In this document: positions 33,562 to 43,254 of the stretch, one piece after another | Layout of the letters: the number at the start of each line of letters is the position of its first letter | Numbering within the stretch: position 1 is the stretch's first letter | NCBI GenBank assembly: GCA_937991535.1 | Contig: CALKHN010000122.1 | Location: forward strand, 1-64,000 | Source: an uncultured Sphingobacteriales bacterium | Lineage (GTDB): Bacteria; Bacteroidota; Bacteroidia; Chitinophagales; Chitinophagaceae | Length of the DNA stretch: 64,000 bases | Reading direction: 5' to 3' | Translations under genes and position numbers: made by a program | Notes under the pieces: generated by a model | Told to the model about the DNA's origin: nothing | The model's database searches: none | Seen by the model: only the letters and a program-made list of their open reading frames with translations

Positions 33562-34950
33562 TTAATCTTTTGTATAACAGCCCAGGTCGGGCTCACCTGT
33601 TCTTATCTTTCCGTCAAGATCATTGCTTACCGGGACGACTGTGCCCGCATTAACAGCGGGCGACTGATTTTTCTCAATATGGTAATCAAAATAATGGCGG
33701 TCGGCATTAATGCTGTCGAAGGCCGGGTCCTGGTTAGCAATGCTATTTATTACATTAATATCAGGCGATATATTTTTTGCTTTGTATAAAACATGATCAA
33801 AGTCTGTATTAAAAACAGCATTTCCTTTTTTATCCGCCAGCACTTCATTTTCTATGCTCTCGCCTCCGGCCCATATAATACAATTGCGGAACAATGCATT
33901 AAGTTTATAGCTATTGCCTGCCTCATCAGCATTACTTAAGGTTAATAGTGGTTTTTTATGACTGATGTAGCTGTTATCAAAACTTACTATGGTGCAATAG
34001 GTGAAATTATATTCTCCGCCTTCACTGAGCACTATATTGGAGCCGCAATTGCTGATAAGGCAGTTCACAGCATCAATAGCAGAACCCAGCGCCAGTATGC
34101 CGGCATCGTATATATTATCTATAATACATTGTTGTAGTTGCAGTTTGGGTAATGTATTAATGGCGTTTCCAACGGCTATAATGCCCTGGTGTGCATTTTT
34201 GATAATGCCATAATGAATACTATTATTAACACTGGTTTGCCTGAAATATATACCTGGCCAGGATGCCGGAAGATCGCGGTATTCATTATCCAGCCTGTCA
34301 CCCTGGAAACTTACAGTCTCAAGGTTTGTACCGTTAACTGTAAGTGTGCCGTCTACGATAAATGGCGCATCGGCATGCAAATAAATACGGCAGCCTTTTT
34401 CAATGGTGAGCGTGGCATTTTGCGCAACCTGTATACCGCCCGAAATAACATAGGGCAGGTCATTGTTCCAGGTAATGTCTGTATTGATAAAATGATTGCG
34501 CAGGAAATGTGCGTTTTGCCCATACGCTTCTAACTGAATGTATTTTTGATTGCCATTGTAATTAACCTGTATACTATCCTGCACAATAAAAGGAAGACTG
34601 GTTGATGAAGGATCAATGGTAACCGAAACGAATATATAAATGCTGTCTCCTGCCTCCATCTCAATATTGTTTATTTCTGACGAAGCATTGCCATCCACGT
34701 TTATTCTATAGGCAGAGCTGTTGCCTCCCATTAGTTTTATACTGCTTACTTTTAGCTTTTGTGTGTTGCTGTTAACGATGGTAAAATATTGCGTAACCGA
34801 TCCGGTGGAAGTAAATACGGTTTCAAACCGTAAGGTATCGGTGGTAAAAGACAATGCTGCATTTTTATCGGTAATAAATGTTTGTTTTTTACAGGACACA
34901 GTACCTTTCAGCAGAAACAATAACAGCAAAAAATAAATGAGTCTTTTCAT
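33562..34950 (-). CDS. Lipoprotein with right-handed beta-helix domain
   Basis: About 462 residues from MKRLIYFLLLLFLLKG, a signal peptide ending in a lipobox (TVSCKK). Residues 25-140 form an Ig-like domain (LRFETVFTSTGSVTQYFTIV); residues 160-420 carry repeating short strands of a right-handed parallel beta-helix (GIIKNAHQGIIAVG, LQQCIIDNIYDAGILAL, NCLISNCGSNIVLSEGG, FTYCTIVSFDN). The end, LDGKIRTGEPDLGCY, resembles the choice-of-anchor/pectate-lyase-like tail. It is probably a surface or periplasmic glycan-binding protein. No catalytic residues can be assigned. Confidence 0.82.
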   Translation of the reverse strand: MKRLIYFLLLLFLLKGTVSCKKQTFITDKNAALSFTTDTLRFETVFTSTGSVTQYFTIVNSNTQKLKVSSIKLMGGNSSAYRINVDGNASSEINNIEMEAGDSIYIFVSVTIDPSSTSLPFIVQDSIQVNYNGNQKYIQLEAYGQNAHFLRNHFINTDITWNNDLPYVISGGIQVAQNATLTIEKGCRIYLHADAPFIVDGTLTVNGTNLETVSFQGDRLDNEYRDLPASWPGIYFRQTSVNNSIHYGIIKNAHQGIIAVGNAINTLPKLQLQQCIIDNIYDAGILALGSAIDAVNCLISNCGSNIVLSEGGEYNFTYCTIVSFDNSYISHKKPLLTLSNADEAGNSYKLNALFRNCIIWAGGESIENEVLADKKGNAVFNTDFDHVLYKAKNISPDINVINSIANQDPAFDSINADRHYFDYHIEKNQSPAVNAGTVVPVSNDLDGKIRTGEPDLGCYTKD

Positions 34951-34967
34951 TTGCACATACAATTCTT

Positions 34968-35672
34968 TTAAGCAGCAGCAAAGGCCAAAGTGGCAATACT
35001 TAATTTTACATCCGGAATATCTTCCAGGATAGCATTACCGCATGCTTCGATCGTGGCGCCCGTAGTAATAACATCATCTACCAGCAATACCTGTTTTTGA
35101 TGGAGTTCTGTATTGCCTGCTGTCGTAAAAACACCTTCTACATTTTGCCAGCGTTCCATACGTGTTTTATGGGTTTGGGTAGTAGTATACCGTGTGCGAA
35201 GCACTGCATTGTATAATACCGGTACTTGTAAAACTGCCGCAATGCCTTCGGCTAACAAAGCCGCCTGGTTATAACCTCTTTTATATTCCTTATCAGGAAA
35301 AAGCGGTAAAGGAACAATCGCATCCGGCTGTTGAAATCTTAAGGATGCTTGCAATGTTTCGCCCATCAGCGTTCCAAAGTAATGAGCCAGTTCTTTGTTG
35401 CCTTTGTATTTAAACTGGTGAATAAGTTGTTGCAATAATGAATCTTTAGCGAAGTAGTACTGGCTCATGGCACTGCTGCAAATCAGTCGTCCCCAAAATG
35501 TTTTTTCAACCGGGTTATTGGCGAACGATGCGAAGCCGGTTTCATTCAGGCGCTGATAACATTTCAGGCAAATGAGGTGATGTCCGTTAATCAGGTCGCT
35601 TCCGCAGCCATTGCATAATTGCGGAAAGAGAAGATGAGAGATGCTATTGAAAGCAGTTTTTATCAAGTACAT
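34968..35672 (-). CDS. ComF family phosphoribosyltransferase-like protein
   Basis: A 234-residue protein with a Cys4 zinc site (FPQLCNGCGSDL and LICLKCYQRL) and a PRT-type domain whose PRPP loop is VLLVDDVITTGATIEAC near residue 205. Further marks are QFKYKGNKELAHYFG and RGYNQAALLAEGIA with the K-R-G-Y-N-Q motif. ComF proteins act in DNA uptake in naturally competent bacteria; here it is next to radA, a common arrangement. Six bases separate the two genes. Confidence 0.92.
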   Translation of the reverse strand: MYLIKTAFNSISHLLFPQLCNGCGSDLINGHHLICLKCYQRLNETGFASFANNPVEKTFWGRLICSSAMSQYYFAKDSLLQQLIHQFKYKGNKELAHYFGTLMGETLQASLRFQQPDAIVPLPLFPDKEYKRGYNQAALLAEGIAAVLQVPVLYNAVLRTRYTTTQTHKTRMERWQNVEGVFTTAGNTELHQKQVLLVDDVITTGATIEACGNAILEDIPDVKLSIATLAFAAA

Positions 35673-35677
35673 TAATT

Positions 35678-37048
35678 TTAAAACAGGTATTTATACAGTT
35701 CGTCAACCCTGCCCATCGTTACCAGTTCAATGCTAAAATGTTGTTGGCTTAAACCCTTTTGATTGTATTTACTAATGATCATTTTTTCAAAACCCAGTTT
35801 TTCAGCTTCCGCAATGCGTTGTTCTATCCGGTTTACCGCCCTTATTTCACCACTCAGCCCCACTTCACCTGCAAAAGCAATTTGATGCGGAAGGGGAGTA
35901 TCTTCATAAGAGCTCAGCAAAGCGCTTACCATCGCCAGGTCTATGGAAGGGTCTTCTACCTTTAACCCGCCTGCAATATTCACAAATACATCTTTCATTC
36001 CAAAATGAAATCCACCTCTTTTTTCCAAAACAGCCAGCAAAAGCTGAAGCCTGCGCAGATCGAAGCCACTGCTTGTTCGCTGCGGGGTACCATACACCGA
36101 CTGGGTAACAAGTGCCTGCACTTCTATCAATAAAGGCCGTTGCCCTTCAAGCGTAGCTGCAATGGCTATGCCACTCAATTGTTCTTCTTTTTGGGTAATC
36201 AATATTTCGGAAGGGTTAGATACAGGGCGCATACCGGTTCCTGTCATTTCGTAAATGCCTAATTCGGAAGTGGAGCCAAACCGGTTTTTAAGTGTACGTA
36301 AAATCCGGTATGCATAATGCTGATCGCCTTCAAACTGAAGTACAGTATCAACCATATGCTCCAAAATTTTAGGGCCGGCGATACTTCCTTCCTTGGTAAT
36401 GTGGCCAATTAAAAAAACAGGCGTGTTGGTTTCTTTTGCAAAGCGTTGAAATTCGGAAGCGGTTTCCCTGATTTGCGATACGCTTCCTGCGGAAGATTCA
36501 ATGTAGGGTGAATGTAAAGTTTGAATGGAATCAACAATTACCAACTGTGGCTTTAATTTTTTTATTTCCTGGAATATAATTTGTGTTGATGTTTCGGTAA
36601 GCAGGTAAAAGTTTTCATTTTGGATGTTCAGGCGATCGGCCCGCATTTTAATTTGCTGTTCACTCTCTTCTCCACTGATGTATAAGGTAATTACGTCTTC
36701 CAGCAATAATGCATTTTGCAGAAACAGCGTGGATTTACCAATGCCCGGTTCCCCAGCTACCAGTACAAGGCTTCCTGTTACAATGCCGGCGCCTAAAACC
36801 CTGTTCAGTTCTGCATCCGGTGTAATAATTCTTTTCTCTTCTGTCGTTGATATTTCGTGCAGAGCAATTGTTTTTGCTTCGCTGCCTTTCTCAATGTATC
36901 CTTTCCACCCCTTATTGTTTTTAGAAGGTTTTTCAATAAGTTCTTCCACAAAAGTATTCCACTCGCTGCATGAAGGGCATCTTCCTGTCCATTTAGCAGA
37001 TTCATAGCCGCAATTACTACAAAAGAATGCAGTTTTTATTTTGCTCAT
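35678..37048 (-). CDS. radA: DNA repair protein RadA
   Basis: A 456-residue RecA-like helicase that assists branch migration in recombination. Domains in order: C4 zinc finger (FCSNCGYESAKWTGRCPSC), RecA core with Walker A (AGEPGIGKSTL) and Walker B (QLVIVDSIQT), the RadA-specific LKNRFGSTSELGIYEM (K-N-R-F-G motif), and a C-terminal Lon-protease-like domain (GGLKVEDPSIDLAMVSAL). Length is normal. It is followed after five bases by comF on the same strand. Confidence 0.97.
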   Translation of the reverse strand: MSKIKTAFFCSNCGYESAKWTGRCPSCSEWNTFVEELIEKPSKNNKGWKGYIEKGSEAKTIALHEISTTEEKRIITPDAELNRVLGAGIVTGSLVLVAGEPGIGKSTLFLQNALLLEDVITLYISGEESEQQIKMRADRLNIQNENFYLLTETSTQIIFQEIKKLKPQLVIVDSIQTLHSPYIESSAGSVSQIRETASEFQRFAKETNTPVFLIGHITKEGSIAGPKILEHMVDTVLQFEGDQHYAYRILRTLKNRFGSTSELGIYEMTGTGMRPVSNPSEILITQKEEQLSGIAIAATLEGQRPLLIEVQALVTQSVYGTPQRTSSGFDLRRLQLLLAVLEKRGGFHFGMKDVFVNIAGGLKVEDPSIDLAMVSALLSSYEDTPLPHQIAFAGEVGLSGEIRAVNRIEQRIAEAEKLGFEKMIISKYNQKGLSQQHFSIELVTMGRVDELYKYLF

Positions 37049-37645
37049 GTGCTAAAGATACGGAGAGGGAAGAAACCGGAAATGGATATGTTTGATTGTA
37101 TTGTAGTACAGACAAATTAAAAAATGGCTTTGGCTAATTATTAAAATTTGACTTTACGCTGAAGAAGAGAACACCATTGATTTGTGAAGGAGAATCGCAG
37201 CAATTAAAATTTAAACACAGTAAAAGTTTTAAAAAAGATTGCAGAGGATTTTTTACAATGAATAAAATACAGATAAAACGAAAAGTATTTTAAAGTTAAA
37301 GGGTCAACTTTCGCTGACCCTTTAGTACTTACTAACCCATTAAATTCTTGCACTAAATTACAAATTGCTTAAACATAACAAAATTAATTTTGGGGCCTGT
37401 GAATAACTTTTCATACTGTAATACACTCTGTTTAGTCATCATAATCATTTGATAATCAATATAATATTGTTTTTTTTAAATTGCCCGAACAGTGCGGAAT
37501 TTCGTCAAGTTGGCAGTTATATTTTTTTTAGATTAATGCGACTGACAAAAAGACTTGCAGCATATTTGTTTACCGGATTTAATGTCAATAATCTTAAATG
37601 GTAGGTAGTTTGCTGTATAAAGTGCATAATAAATATTTAAAAACT
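37049..37645. other. 597-bp gene-free region
   Basis: AT-rich, non-coding in all frames. It holds the hairpin at 37298-37323 and presumably the divergent promoters of radA and the zinc protease gene. No tRNA, IS end or known riboswitch is seen. The frame of the protease stays open to an ATG at 37598. Confidence 0.5.
37298..37323. terminator. Hairpin in the radA/zinc-protease gap
   Basis: AAAGGGTCA (37298-37306) pairs with TGACCCTTT (37315-37323) around an 8-base loop. No gene ends here, so it may end an unannotated transcript or belong to a 5' leader. Confidence 0.4.
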
Positions 37646-38329
37646 ATGGGATCAATTTGGGTGATATCGCTCATTTTCGTGGGTATTAGTATGCTGGTAA
37701 GCATGCGCTTAAAGGGAAAATTTGCCAGTTACGGTAAAGTAGCCCTCACAAGTGGCTTGAGTGGCAAACAGGTAGCCGAAAAGATGTTAAAAGACAATGG
37801 CATATATGATGTTAGCGTTAACGCCTCTAATGGCTTTTTAACGGATCACTACAACCCTTTGAATAAAACTGTAAACCTGAGCCCCGATGTATACAATGGG
37901 GTATCTGTAGCCGCAGCCGCGGTAGCTGCCCATGAGTGTGGGCACGCCGTTCAGCATGCTACATCTTATAAATGGCTAATGCTGAGAAGTCGCCTGGTGC
38001 CTGTAGTACAATACAGTTCTGTGCTGGTGCAGTGGGTTTTAATTGGCGGCATACTCCTTATCAAAGTGTTTCCCTCGTTGTTATTGATAGGAATTGTTCT
38101 ATTTGCGCTTACCACCATCTTTTCTGTTATAACCCTGCCGGTGGAATTCGATGCCAGTAATCGGGCCCTGGCCTGGTTACAGCATACCAACATTACCAGC
38201 GTACAGGAATATCCTATGGCTAAAGATGCTTTAAAATGGGCTGCAATGACCTATGTGGTGGCTGCGGTAGCTTCAATAGTTACCCTTGCTCAATATATAC
38301 TGATATATGCTGGCAACAGGAGAAGTTAA
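37646..38329 (+). CDS. Membrane zinc metallopeptidase (YugP-like)
   Basis: About 227 residues from MGSIWVISLIFVGISM; an ATG 48 bases upstream is also open. The zinc site is AAHECGHAVQHA (His-Glu-x-x-His type, about residue 98). Membrane helices lie at the N-terminus, near 125-165 and at the C-terminus, with the E/D ligand likely in TLPVEFDASNRAL. It belongs to the neutral zinc metallopeptidase 2 group (YugP); physiological substrate unknown. A terminator with a U-run follows. Confidence 0.88.
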   Translation: MGSIWVISLIFVGISMLVSMRLKGKFASYGKVALTSGLSGKQVAEKMLKDNGIYDVSVNASNGFLTDHYNPLNKTVNLSPDVYNGVSVAAAAVAAHECGHAVQHATSYKWLMLRSRLVPVVQYSSVLVQWVLIGGILLIKVFPSLLLIGIVLFALTTIFSVITLPVEFDASNRALAWLQHTNITSVQEYPMAKDALKWAAMTYVVAAVASIVTLAQYILIYAGNRRS

Positions 38330-38350
38330 ATAATTTTATTTACTATATGT

Positions 38351-38381
38351 ACTCCCGCTATAGCAAACGGGAGTATTTTTT
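38351..38381 (+). terminator. Rho-independent terminator of the zinc protease gene
   Basis: ACTCCCG (38351-38357) pairs with CGGGAGT (38368-38374), followed by a run of T. It separates convergent genes. Confidence 0.8.
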
Positions 38382-38389
38382 TGCTTTAT

Positions 38390-39133
38390 TTAAAAATTCC
38401 ATACCGGATTCTTCACATCGTGATAAAAAAGAAAGGTCCATTTTTCCTGTTGGCCCTGTTGCCACCACTGCTGCCGCAATTCCATACATTTTTTCCCGTC
38501 GTAATCGTATTTGGCTACAAACCTGCTCTTCATCTGGTGCAACTGTGGAGCGTCATCGGCTCCGTAAAAAATAGTTATGCCATTTTCTTCTATCCAAAAA
38601 ACCTGGTGCCAGGGACTGTGAGCGGCAGTAACCGCATAACGGATATAATCATCAATAATACCATCTCCCTCTAAAATATGTACATTGTCTGCATGCTGCA
38701 GTATCTCAATTTCACCGGGTATATATGAAGGCAATCCTTTTTGCAAGGCAAACGATAATTCTTCCTGTTGTACATAATAGGTGGCATTGGGAAAACTCAG
38801 GAAGCGTTGGTTGAGCATTTTATCATTTAAACTTACCCCGCCTGCATGATCTTTGTGCAGGTGGCTCATTAGTACTTTGGTAATATCTGATGGACTAATA
38901 TCATTGTTAATGAGGTTTTGGTGAATTTGAAGAGTGCCATCGGCATTTGAAAAACCCAATCCTGCATCTATTAATAAAACATCTTTTGAAGTAACTACAA
39001 CAAATGGCTGAATTTCCACGAGTAAACTTCCCACTGGCCTTTGTTGAATATCATCATTGGTAAGGCTGAAAGGCACAAACTGCTTTGACTGGTCTACAGT
39101 AAAAGCGCCTTCACTTAAGGGAATAATTTTCAT
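38390..39133 (-). CDS. Metallo-beta-lactamase-fold hydrolase
   Basis: A 247-residue soluble enzyme. The dinuclear metal site is VLMSHLHKDHAGGV (His-x-His-x-Asp-His), with further ligands expected in AVTAAHSPWHQVFW and GADDAPQLH. The N-terminal KDVLLIDAGLGFSN is the usual fold core. The group covers lactonases, glyoxalase II and others; the substrate cannot be told from sequence. It lies downstream of rodA on the same strand, separated by about 55 bases. Confidence 0.85.
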   Translation of the reverse strand: MKIIPLSEGAFTVDQSKQFVPFSLTNDDIQQRPVGSLLVEIQPFVVVTSKDVLLIDAGLGFSNADGTLQIHQNLINNDISPSDITKVLMSHLHKDHAGGVSLNDKMLNQRFLSFPNATYYVQQEELSFALQKGLPSYIPGEIEILQHADNVHILEGDGIIDDYIRYAVTAAHSPWHQVFWIEENGITIFYGADDAPQLHQMKSRFVAKYDYDGKKCMELRQQWWQQGQQEKWTFLFYHDVKNPVWNF

Positions 39134-39188
39134 AAGGCAAATGTATTGATGAATCTCAGATTTGAAATTTAAAATTTAAAATCCGGGA

Positions 39189-40532
39189 TTACCTGAGTAC
39201 CATCTGCCGGTCTTTATCCAACCGAAGCAGTATGAATATCATAATGCTGAAAGTTACCAGCGACAGTCCTCCGTAACTCACAAAGGGAAGCGGGATGCCG
39301 ATTACAGGCGCCAAACCCATTGTCATGCAGAGGTTGATTGCAATATGAAAAAAAAGTACTGAAGCCACTCCATAGGCATAGCACCGGCTAAAAGTGCTGC
39401 GTTGTCTTTCCGCGATAGTAACAATGCGAAAAAGCAAAACAACATAAATGGATATAAATATCATGCTGCCCACAAAGCCAAAAGATTCTCCAATGGTACA
39501 GAAAATAAAATCTGTTCTTTGTTCAGGAACAAAAGCATAACGCGTTTGCGTACCCTTTAAAAGGCCTTTACCCAGTAACCCCCCGCTGCCAATTGCAATT
39601 TTACTTTGCTTTACGTTATAATTTCCGGCATCTTTTTTTTGCGAAGTGTTTTTCTCAATATCTGCAAGTGCAGCGGCATCTTTGGGAATATAGTCCTTTC
39701 CAATAGTATCGTATATGCGTTTTACCTGGTAGGGCTTCAATACATGATCAAAAATAAATGGTACAGCAAAGCGCTGTATGCTTACGCAAATGGCCCAGAT
39801 GGCAATGATCCAGAACAACACGGATTTATGGCGTTTGATTTGCCGGCGCATAAAATAAGCCGAAAGCAGTGCAATACCGGTAAGAATAAGCGCCAGTACA
39901 TTGGGATCCATTAATAAGGTCGCTACCACCAGTATAGCAAATGAAAATCCTATTACCAGCACTATAGCAGGCAGCCCTTCGCGAAACATTACCAGGAAAA
40001 ATGAAAAATATACCAGTGCCAGCCCCGTTTCTTTTTGCAATATCGCCAGTAAAGCCGGCGCTACTACAATGGATGCTGCAATCAATTGTGACCGTAATTT
40101 GGTAAAATCTGTTTCAATGCGCGATATATATTTTGCCAGGGCAAGATTGGTAAACACAATACACAACTGGATGGGTTGTAGCTGAAAAGCGTTGCCAAAC
40201 TTAATAATGGACTCCGTTCCCTTAATGTTGGAGTGAAATGGAAAAACCAGCAATAACAATACTATACCCGCCGTATACCATAAATTAGCTGTTGCGGTAA
40301 AAAATTTGCTGTCTGTTAATAGTATTACAACACCTGCAAAAAGAGAAAACAAAAAAAACATGGATTGTTTTCCATAGTCTGTTCGAAATGAAAGGAAACC
40401 ATCCACAATGTTTTCGCCTTCATTGTACGTGGTGGCGAAAATACTTACAATACCGATCAGGCATAATACAATATACAGGAATAGCAACAAACCATCTATG
40501 CCTTTAGATATTTCATTGTTGTTGGTTCTCAT
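39189..40532 (-). CDS. rodA: Rod-shape glycosyltransferase RodA
   Basis: A 447-residue SEDS-family membrane protein with about ten helices. It polymerises lipid II into peptidoglycan strands for side-wall growth together with PBP2. Family segments are LQPIQLCIVFTNLALAKYIS, the periplasmic KGTQTRYAFVPEQRTDFIFC and the terminal GIPLPFVSYGGLSL. The ATG at 40532 overlaps the mrdA stop by one base (TGATG); a GTG one codon earlier is possible. It is the last gene of the cell-shape operon. Confidence 0.96.
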   Translation of the reverse strand: MRTNNNEISKGIDGLLLFLYIVLCLIGIVSIFATTYNEGENIVDGFLSFRTDYGKQSMFFLFSLFAGVVILLTDSKFFTATANLWYTAGIVLLLLVFPFHSNIKGTESIIKFGNAFQLQPIQLCIVFTNLALAKYISRIETDFTKLRSQLIAASIVVAPALLAILQKETGLALVYFSFFLVMFREGLPAIVLVIGFSFAILVVATLLMDPNVLALILTGIALLSAYFMRRQIKRHKSVLFWIIAIWAICVSIQRFAVPFIFDHVLKPYQVKRIYDTIGKDYIPKDAAALADIEKNTSQKKDAGNYNVKQSKIAIGSGGLLGKGLLKGTQTRYAFVPEQRTDFIFCTIGESFGFVGSMIFISIYVVLLFRIVTIAERQRSTFSRCYAYGVASVLFFHIAINLCMTMGLAPVIGIPLPFVSYGGLSLVTFSIMIFILLRLDKDRQMVLR

Positions 40533-42712
40533 CACGATTCTTGGTTTTTCAGGTATTTTTCATCGTTGATCCATATTATATCTGCCTTGCGGGATGGCTT
40601 TTTGATATGTATGATCTTGCCATCGGGAATAGCATGTGCTGAAGGAGTGTCGGCAGGTTTTTGAATTCTGCTGTTCACGGTTTCTTCCGGTGTTTTTATT
40701 TTTACTGGTTGGGCTGCTTTCACCGGCTTCTTTTCGGTGGTTGTATATCCCCGTAGATATTTTTTAATGTAGCTGCTGTCTTTCCGAAGATTAAAATAAA
40801 AATAAGCTCTTGTGGAATCTGCAATGAATTGCTTGCGCTTAAGATAAGAAGGCATAAGATTGGTATTGGATATTCTTTCTACCTCTTTCATTCTGTCGGT
40901 TCGTATCGAATCTGTAAGATATTTTTCTATCAAAAAGGAGGCGATGGGAGCTGCCCATGTAGAACCAAACCCTGCGTTTTCAACTGCTACGGCAATGGCG
41001 ATTTTGGGATTTTCACGTGGCGCGAAGCAAACAAACATTGAGTTATTGGGAAGCTTGATGCGCTTACCATCGAGAATAGTATATTTTTCCGCAGTACCTG
41101 TTTTAGCGCAAATGCTTATACCCGGGATCCTTGCGCTTCTGGCCGTGCCGCTTTCTACCACATCCTGCATGCCGGCATGGATGGCTTCGTATGCCTCATC
41201 GGGTATATGTGTTAGGGCGGCATGTTTTTCCCTGAATTTATTAAGAATGGAGTCTTTTGCCGTTTCATTTTCAATCTTCTCAACAAAATGCGGGGTATAA
41301 TAATAACCCTTATTGGCAATGATGCACATGGCATTGGCCAATTGAACAGGAGTTACCTGCATTTTATCCTGTCCTATGCCAAGCGTAACATTTGTACAGG
41401 AATTCCAGTATCCCCTGTAATCTTTATTGTATTCGGTTGTATCGGGAATATTGCCCGGCAATTCATTGGGCAGATCTACTCCCAGCCTTTGTCCCCACCC
41501 AAACGCGTTCATATAATCTTTCCAGTGCGTATATCCTTTTTTTACAGATCTGTCTTTGTTGTTATCTAGGGTAAGCCTGTATATATGACTGAAATAGGAG
41601 TTACAGGAATTAGCCAGCGCCAGCCGCATGTTGGCCGCATGCCCCGGATTGCTATGCTCGCATCTTATTACTTTAGCGCAGCCATAATAGGCGCCGCTGC
41701 ACGCAAGACCATAATTAGCGGTAATAACCCCCATGTCAAGCGCCACCAGTCCGCCAATAGGTTTAAATGTAGAACCCGGCTCATACATACCTCTTGTTGC
41801 GCGGTTCATAAGCGGCGCAGATACGTCTAACGCTAAGTTTGCGTATTTTCTCTGACGCGTGCTTCCCGTAAGATCATTCGGATCGAAGGAGGGTCCCGAC
41901 ACCATAGTTAGAATGCCCCCTGTTTTAGGATCAATGGCTACTATACTGCCTACTTTGTTGGTCATCAGTTTTTCTGCCAACTGCTGCAATTCAATATCTA
42001 AGTAAGTGTACAGGTTACGTCCGGCAGATGCAGCGGTATCGTATTTCCCGTTTTCCCACGATCCCTGCAAACGGTTTCTGTTGTCTTTGATCAGGTTTTG
42101 AATGCCTCTTTTGCCCATCAATACGCTTTCATAATATTGCTCCAGCCCCGATCTGCCTACAAAATCACCCATCTGGTAAAAATAATTGCTTCGCCTTATA
42201 ATAGCTGTATCTACCTCGCCAATATCGCCCAGCAAATGGGCGCCGGCATTGTACAGATAGTTTCTTATTGGCCTTTCAATAAGTGTAAAACCGGGGAACC
42301 GCCATATATTCTCCTCTAATTTTGCCTGCAGATCAAGCGAAAGCAATCCTTCAAAAACGGAGGGACGGTAGCGGCCGTTTTTGATGATGGCTGTAATTAT
42401 CCTTTCTCTGAACTCGGCTGTATCTATACTTAAAAGGTTACATAAAAAAAAAGTATCTACTTGTTTTACTTCGTAAGGGGTAACAGTAAGATCATAAATG
42501 ATAGTATTGTTCAGGATGGCATTGTTATTCCGGTCAAAAATAATTCCCCTGTCGGGATATATCACTTTCTTGTATACTGCATTATCAAGCGCTAATAATT
42601 TGTATTTGTCAGAAACTACCTGAAGTATAAACAGGCGTCCCGCAATAATTAAAAAGGTGGCCGCAAAAATGAGCCTTATAATGTTTTGTCGTGATTGATT
42701 AAACGCAGGCAT
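40532..42712 (-). CDS. mrdA: Penicillin-binding protein 2
   Basis: A 726-residue transpeptidase of the elongasome. An N-terminal membrane anchor (IIRLIFAATFLIIAGRLFIL) is followed by a dimerisation domain and a transpeptidase domain with all three motifs: SxxK in YEPGSTFKPIGG, SxN in NSCNSYFSH, and KTG in AKTGTAEKY. About 100 Lys/Pro-rich extra residues at the C-terminus (TPEETVNSR…) are longer than in E. coli PBP2 and end in a basic tail. It is followed directly by rodA. Confidence 0.95.
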   Translation of the reverse strand: MPAFNQSRQNIIRLIFAATFLIIAGRLFILQVVSDKYKLLALDNAVYKKVIYPDRGIIFDRNNNAILNNTIIYDLTVTPYEVKQVDTFFLCNLLSIDTAEFRERIITAIIKNGRYRPSVFEGLLSLDLQAKLEENIWRFPGFTLIERPIRNYLYNAGAHLLGDIGEVDTAIIRRSNYFYQMGDFVGRSGLEQYYESVLMGKRGIQNLIKDNRNRLQGSWENGKYDTAASAGRNLYTYLDIELQQLAEKLMTNKVGSIVAIDPKTGGILTMVSGPSFDPNDLTGSTRQRKYANLALDVSAPLMNRATRGMYEPGSTFKPIGGLVALDMGVITANYGLACSGAYYGCAKVIRCEHSNPGHAANMRLALANSCNSYFSHIYRLTLDNNKDRSVKKGYTHWKDYMNAFGWGQRLGVDLPNELPGNIPDTTEYNKDYRGYWNSCTNVTLGIGQDKMQVTPVQLANAMCIIANKGYYYTPHFVEKIENETAKDSILNKFREKHAALTHIPDEAYEAIHAGMQDVVESGTARSARIPGISICAKTGTAEKYTILDGKRIKLPNNSMFVCFAPRENPKIAIAVAVENAGFGSTWAAPIASFLIEKYLTDSIRTDRMKEVERISNTNLMPSYLKRKQFIADSTRAYFYFNLRKDSSYIKKYLRGYTTTEKKPVKAAQPVKIKTPEETVNSRIQKPADTPSAHAIPDGKIIHIKKPSRKADIIWINDEKYLKNQES

Positions 42713-42721
42713 AAATACCCC

Positions 42722-43252
42722 CTATATGTTTGTCCTGAACTTCTGTTTTCTGTAAAATAGTATTTCCGTGATTATTATCAATAAAAAGCTAACGCCTGTA
42801 GTAGCTATAACCTTGCCTAAAAAGTACCAAAAATTTGCAAATTGCAGCCATTCTAAAAAAACCAGGTACACATTATGAATAAAAGACAATACCAGCACAT
42901 AAACAATATATGGAGACCATCCCATGCTGGAAGGTGCGGGAGCAACATAATTAAAGTCCGAATCTTCCTTTGAAATAAGAATATTGATCATAAAAGGACG
43001 CAAGTAAGCAACCAACGTGCATGCGGCTGCATGCAGCCCGGGGGTTTTGGTAAAAAAATCAAGACTGAGCCCAAACAAAAAGCCTGTTATGGTTAATGAA
43101 AGCCTTGGTATTTTAAAAGGCAGCCATAGTATAAAAAGGAAATAAAGGTAAGGTGTAATAAACTGGTGAAGAGGCGGTATTTTATTCAGGATAAATACCT
43201 GGAATAATATAAAAATTATAGAACGGATAATATTTTTCAATAGTTCACTCAT
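42722..43252 (-). CDS. mreD: Rod-shape protein MreD
   Basis: A 176-residue membrane protein with five or six helices, the size of MreD. Identity rests on position between mreC and mrdA and on features such as IIFILFQVFILNKIPP at the N-terminus and GFLFGLSLDFFTKTPGLHAAACTLVAYLRP. It is part of the MreBCD complex that organises wall synthesis. Nine bases separate it from mrdA and two from mreC. Confidence 0.92.
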   Translation of the reverse strand: MSELLKNIIRSIIFILFQVFILNKIPPLHQFITPYLYFLFILWLPFKIPRLSLTITGFLFGLSLDFFTKTPGLHAAACTLVAYLRPFMINILISKEDSDFNYVAPAPSSMGWSPYIVYVLVLSFIHNVYLVFLEWLQFANFWYFLGKVIATTGVSFLLIIITEILFYRKQKFRTNI

Positions 43253-43254
43253 CT

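Noticed and set aside
16296..37497. Identical 14-mer TTGCCCGAACAGTG near 16.3 kb and 37.5 kb
   Set aside because: Several exact 14-base matches are expected by chance in 64 kb, and the flanks do not align.
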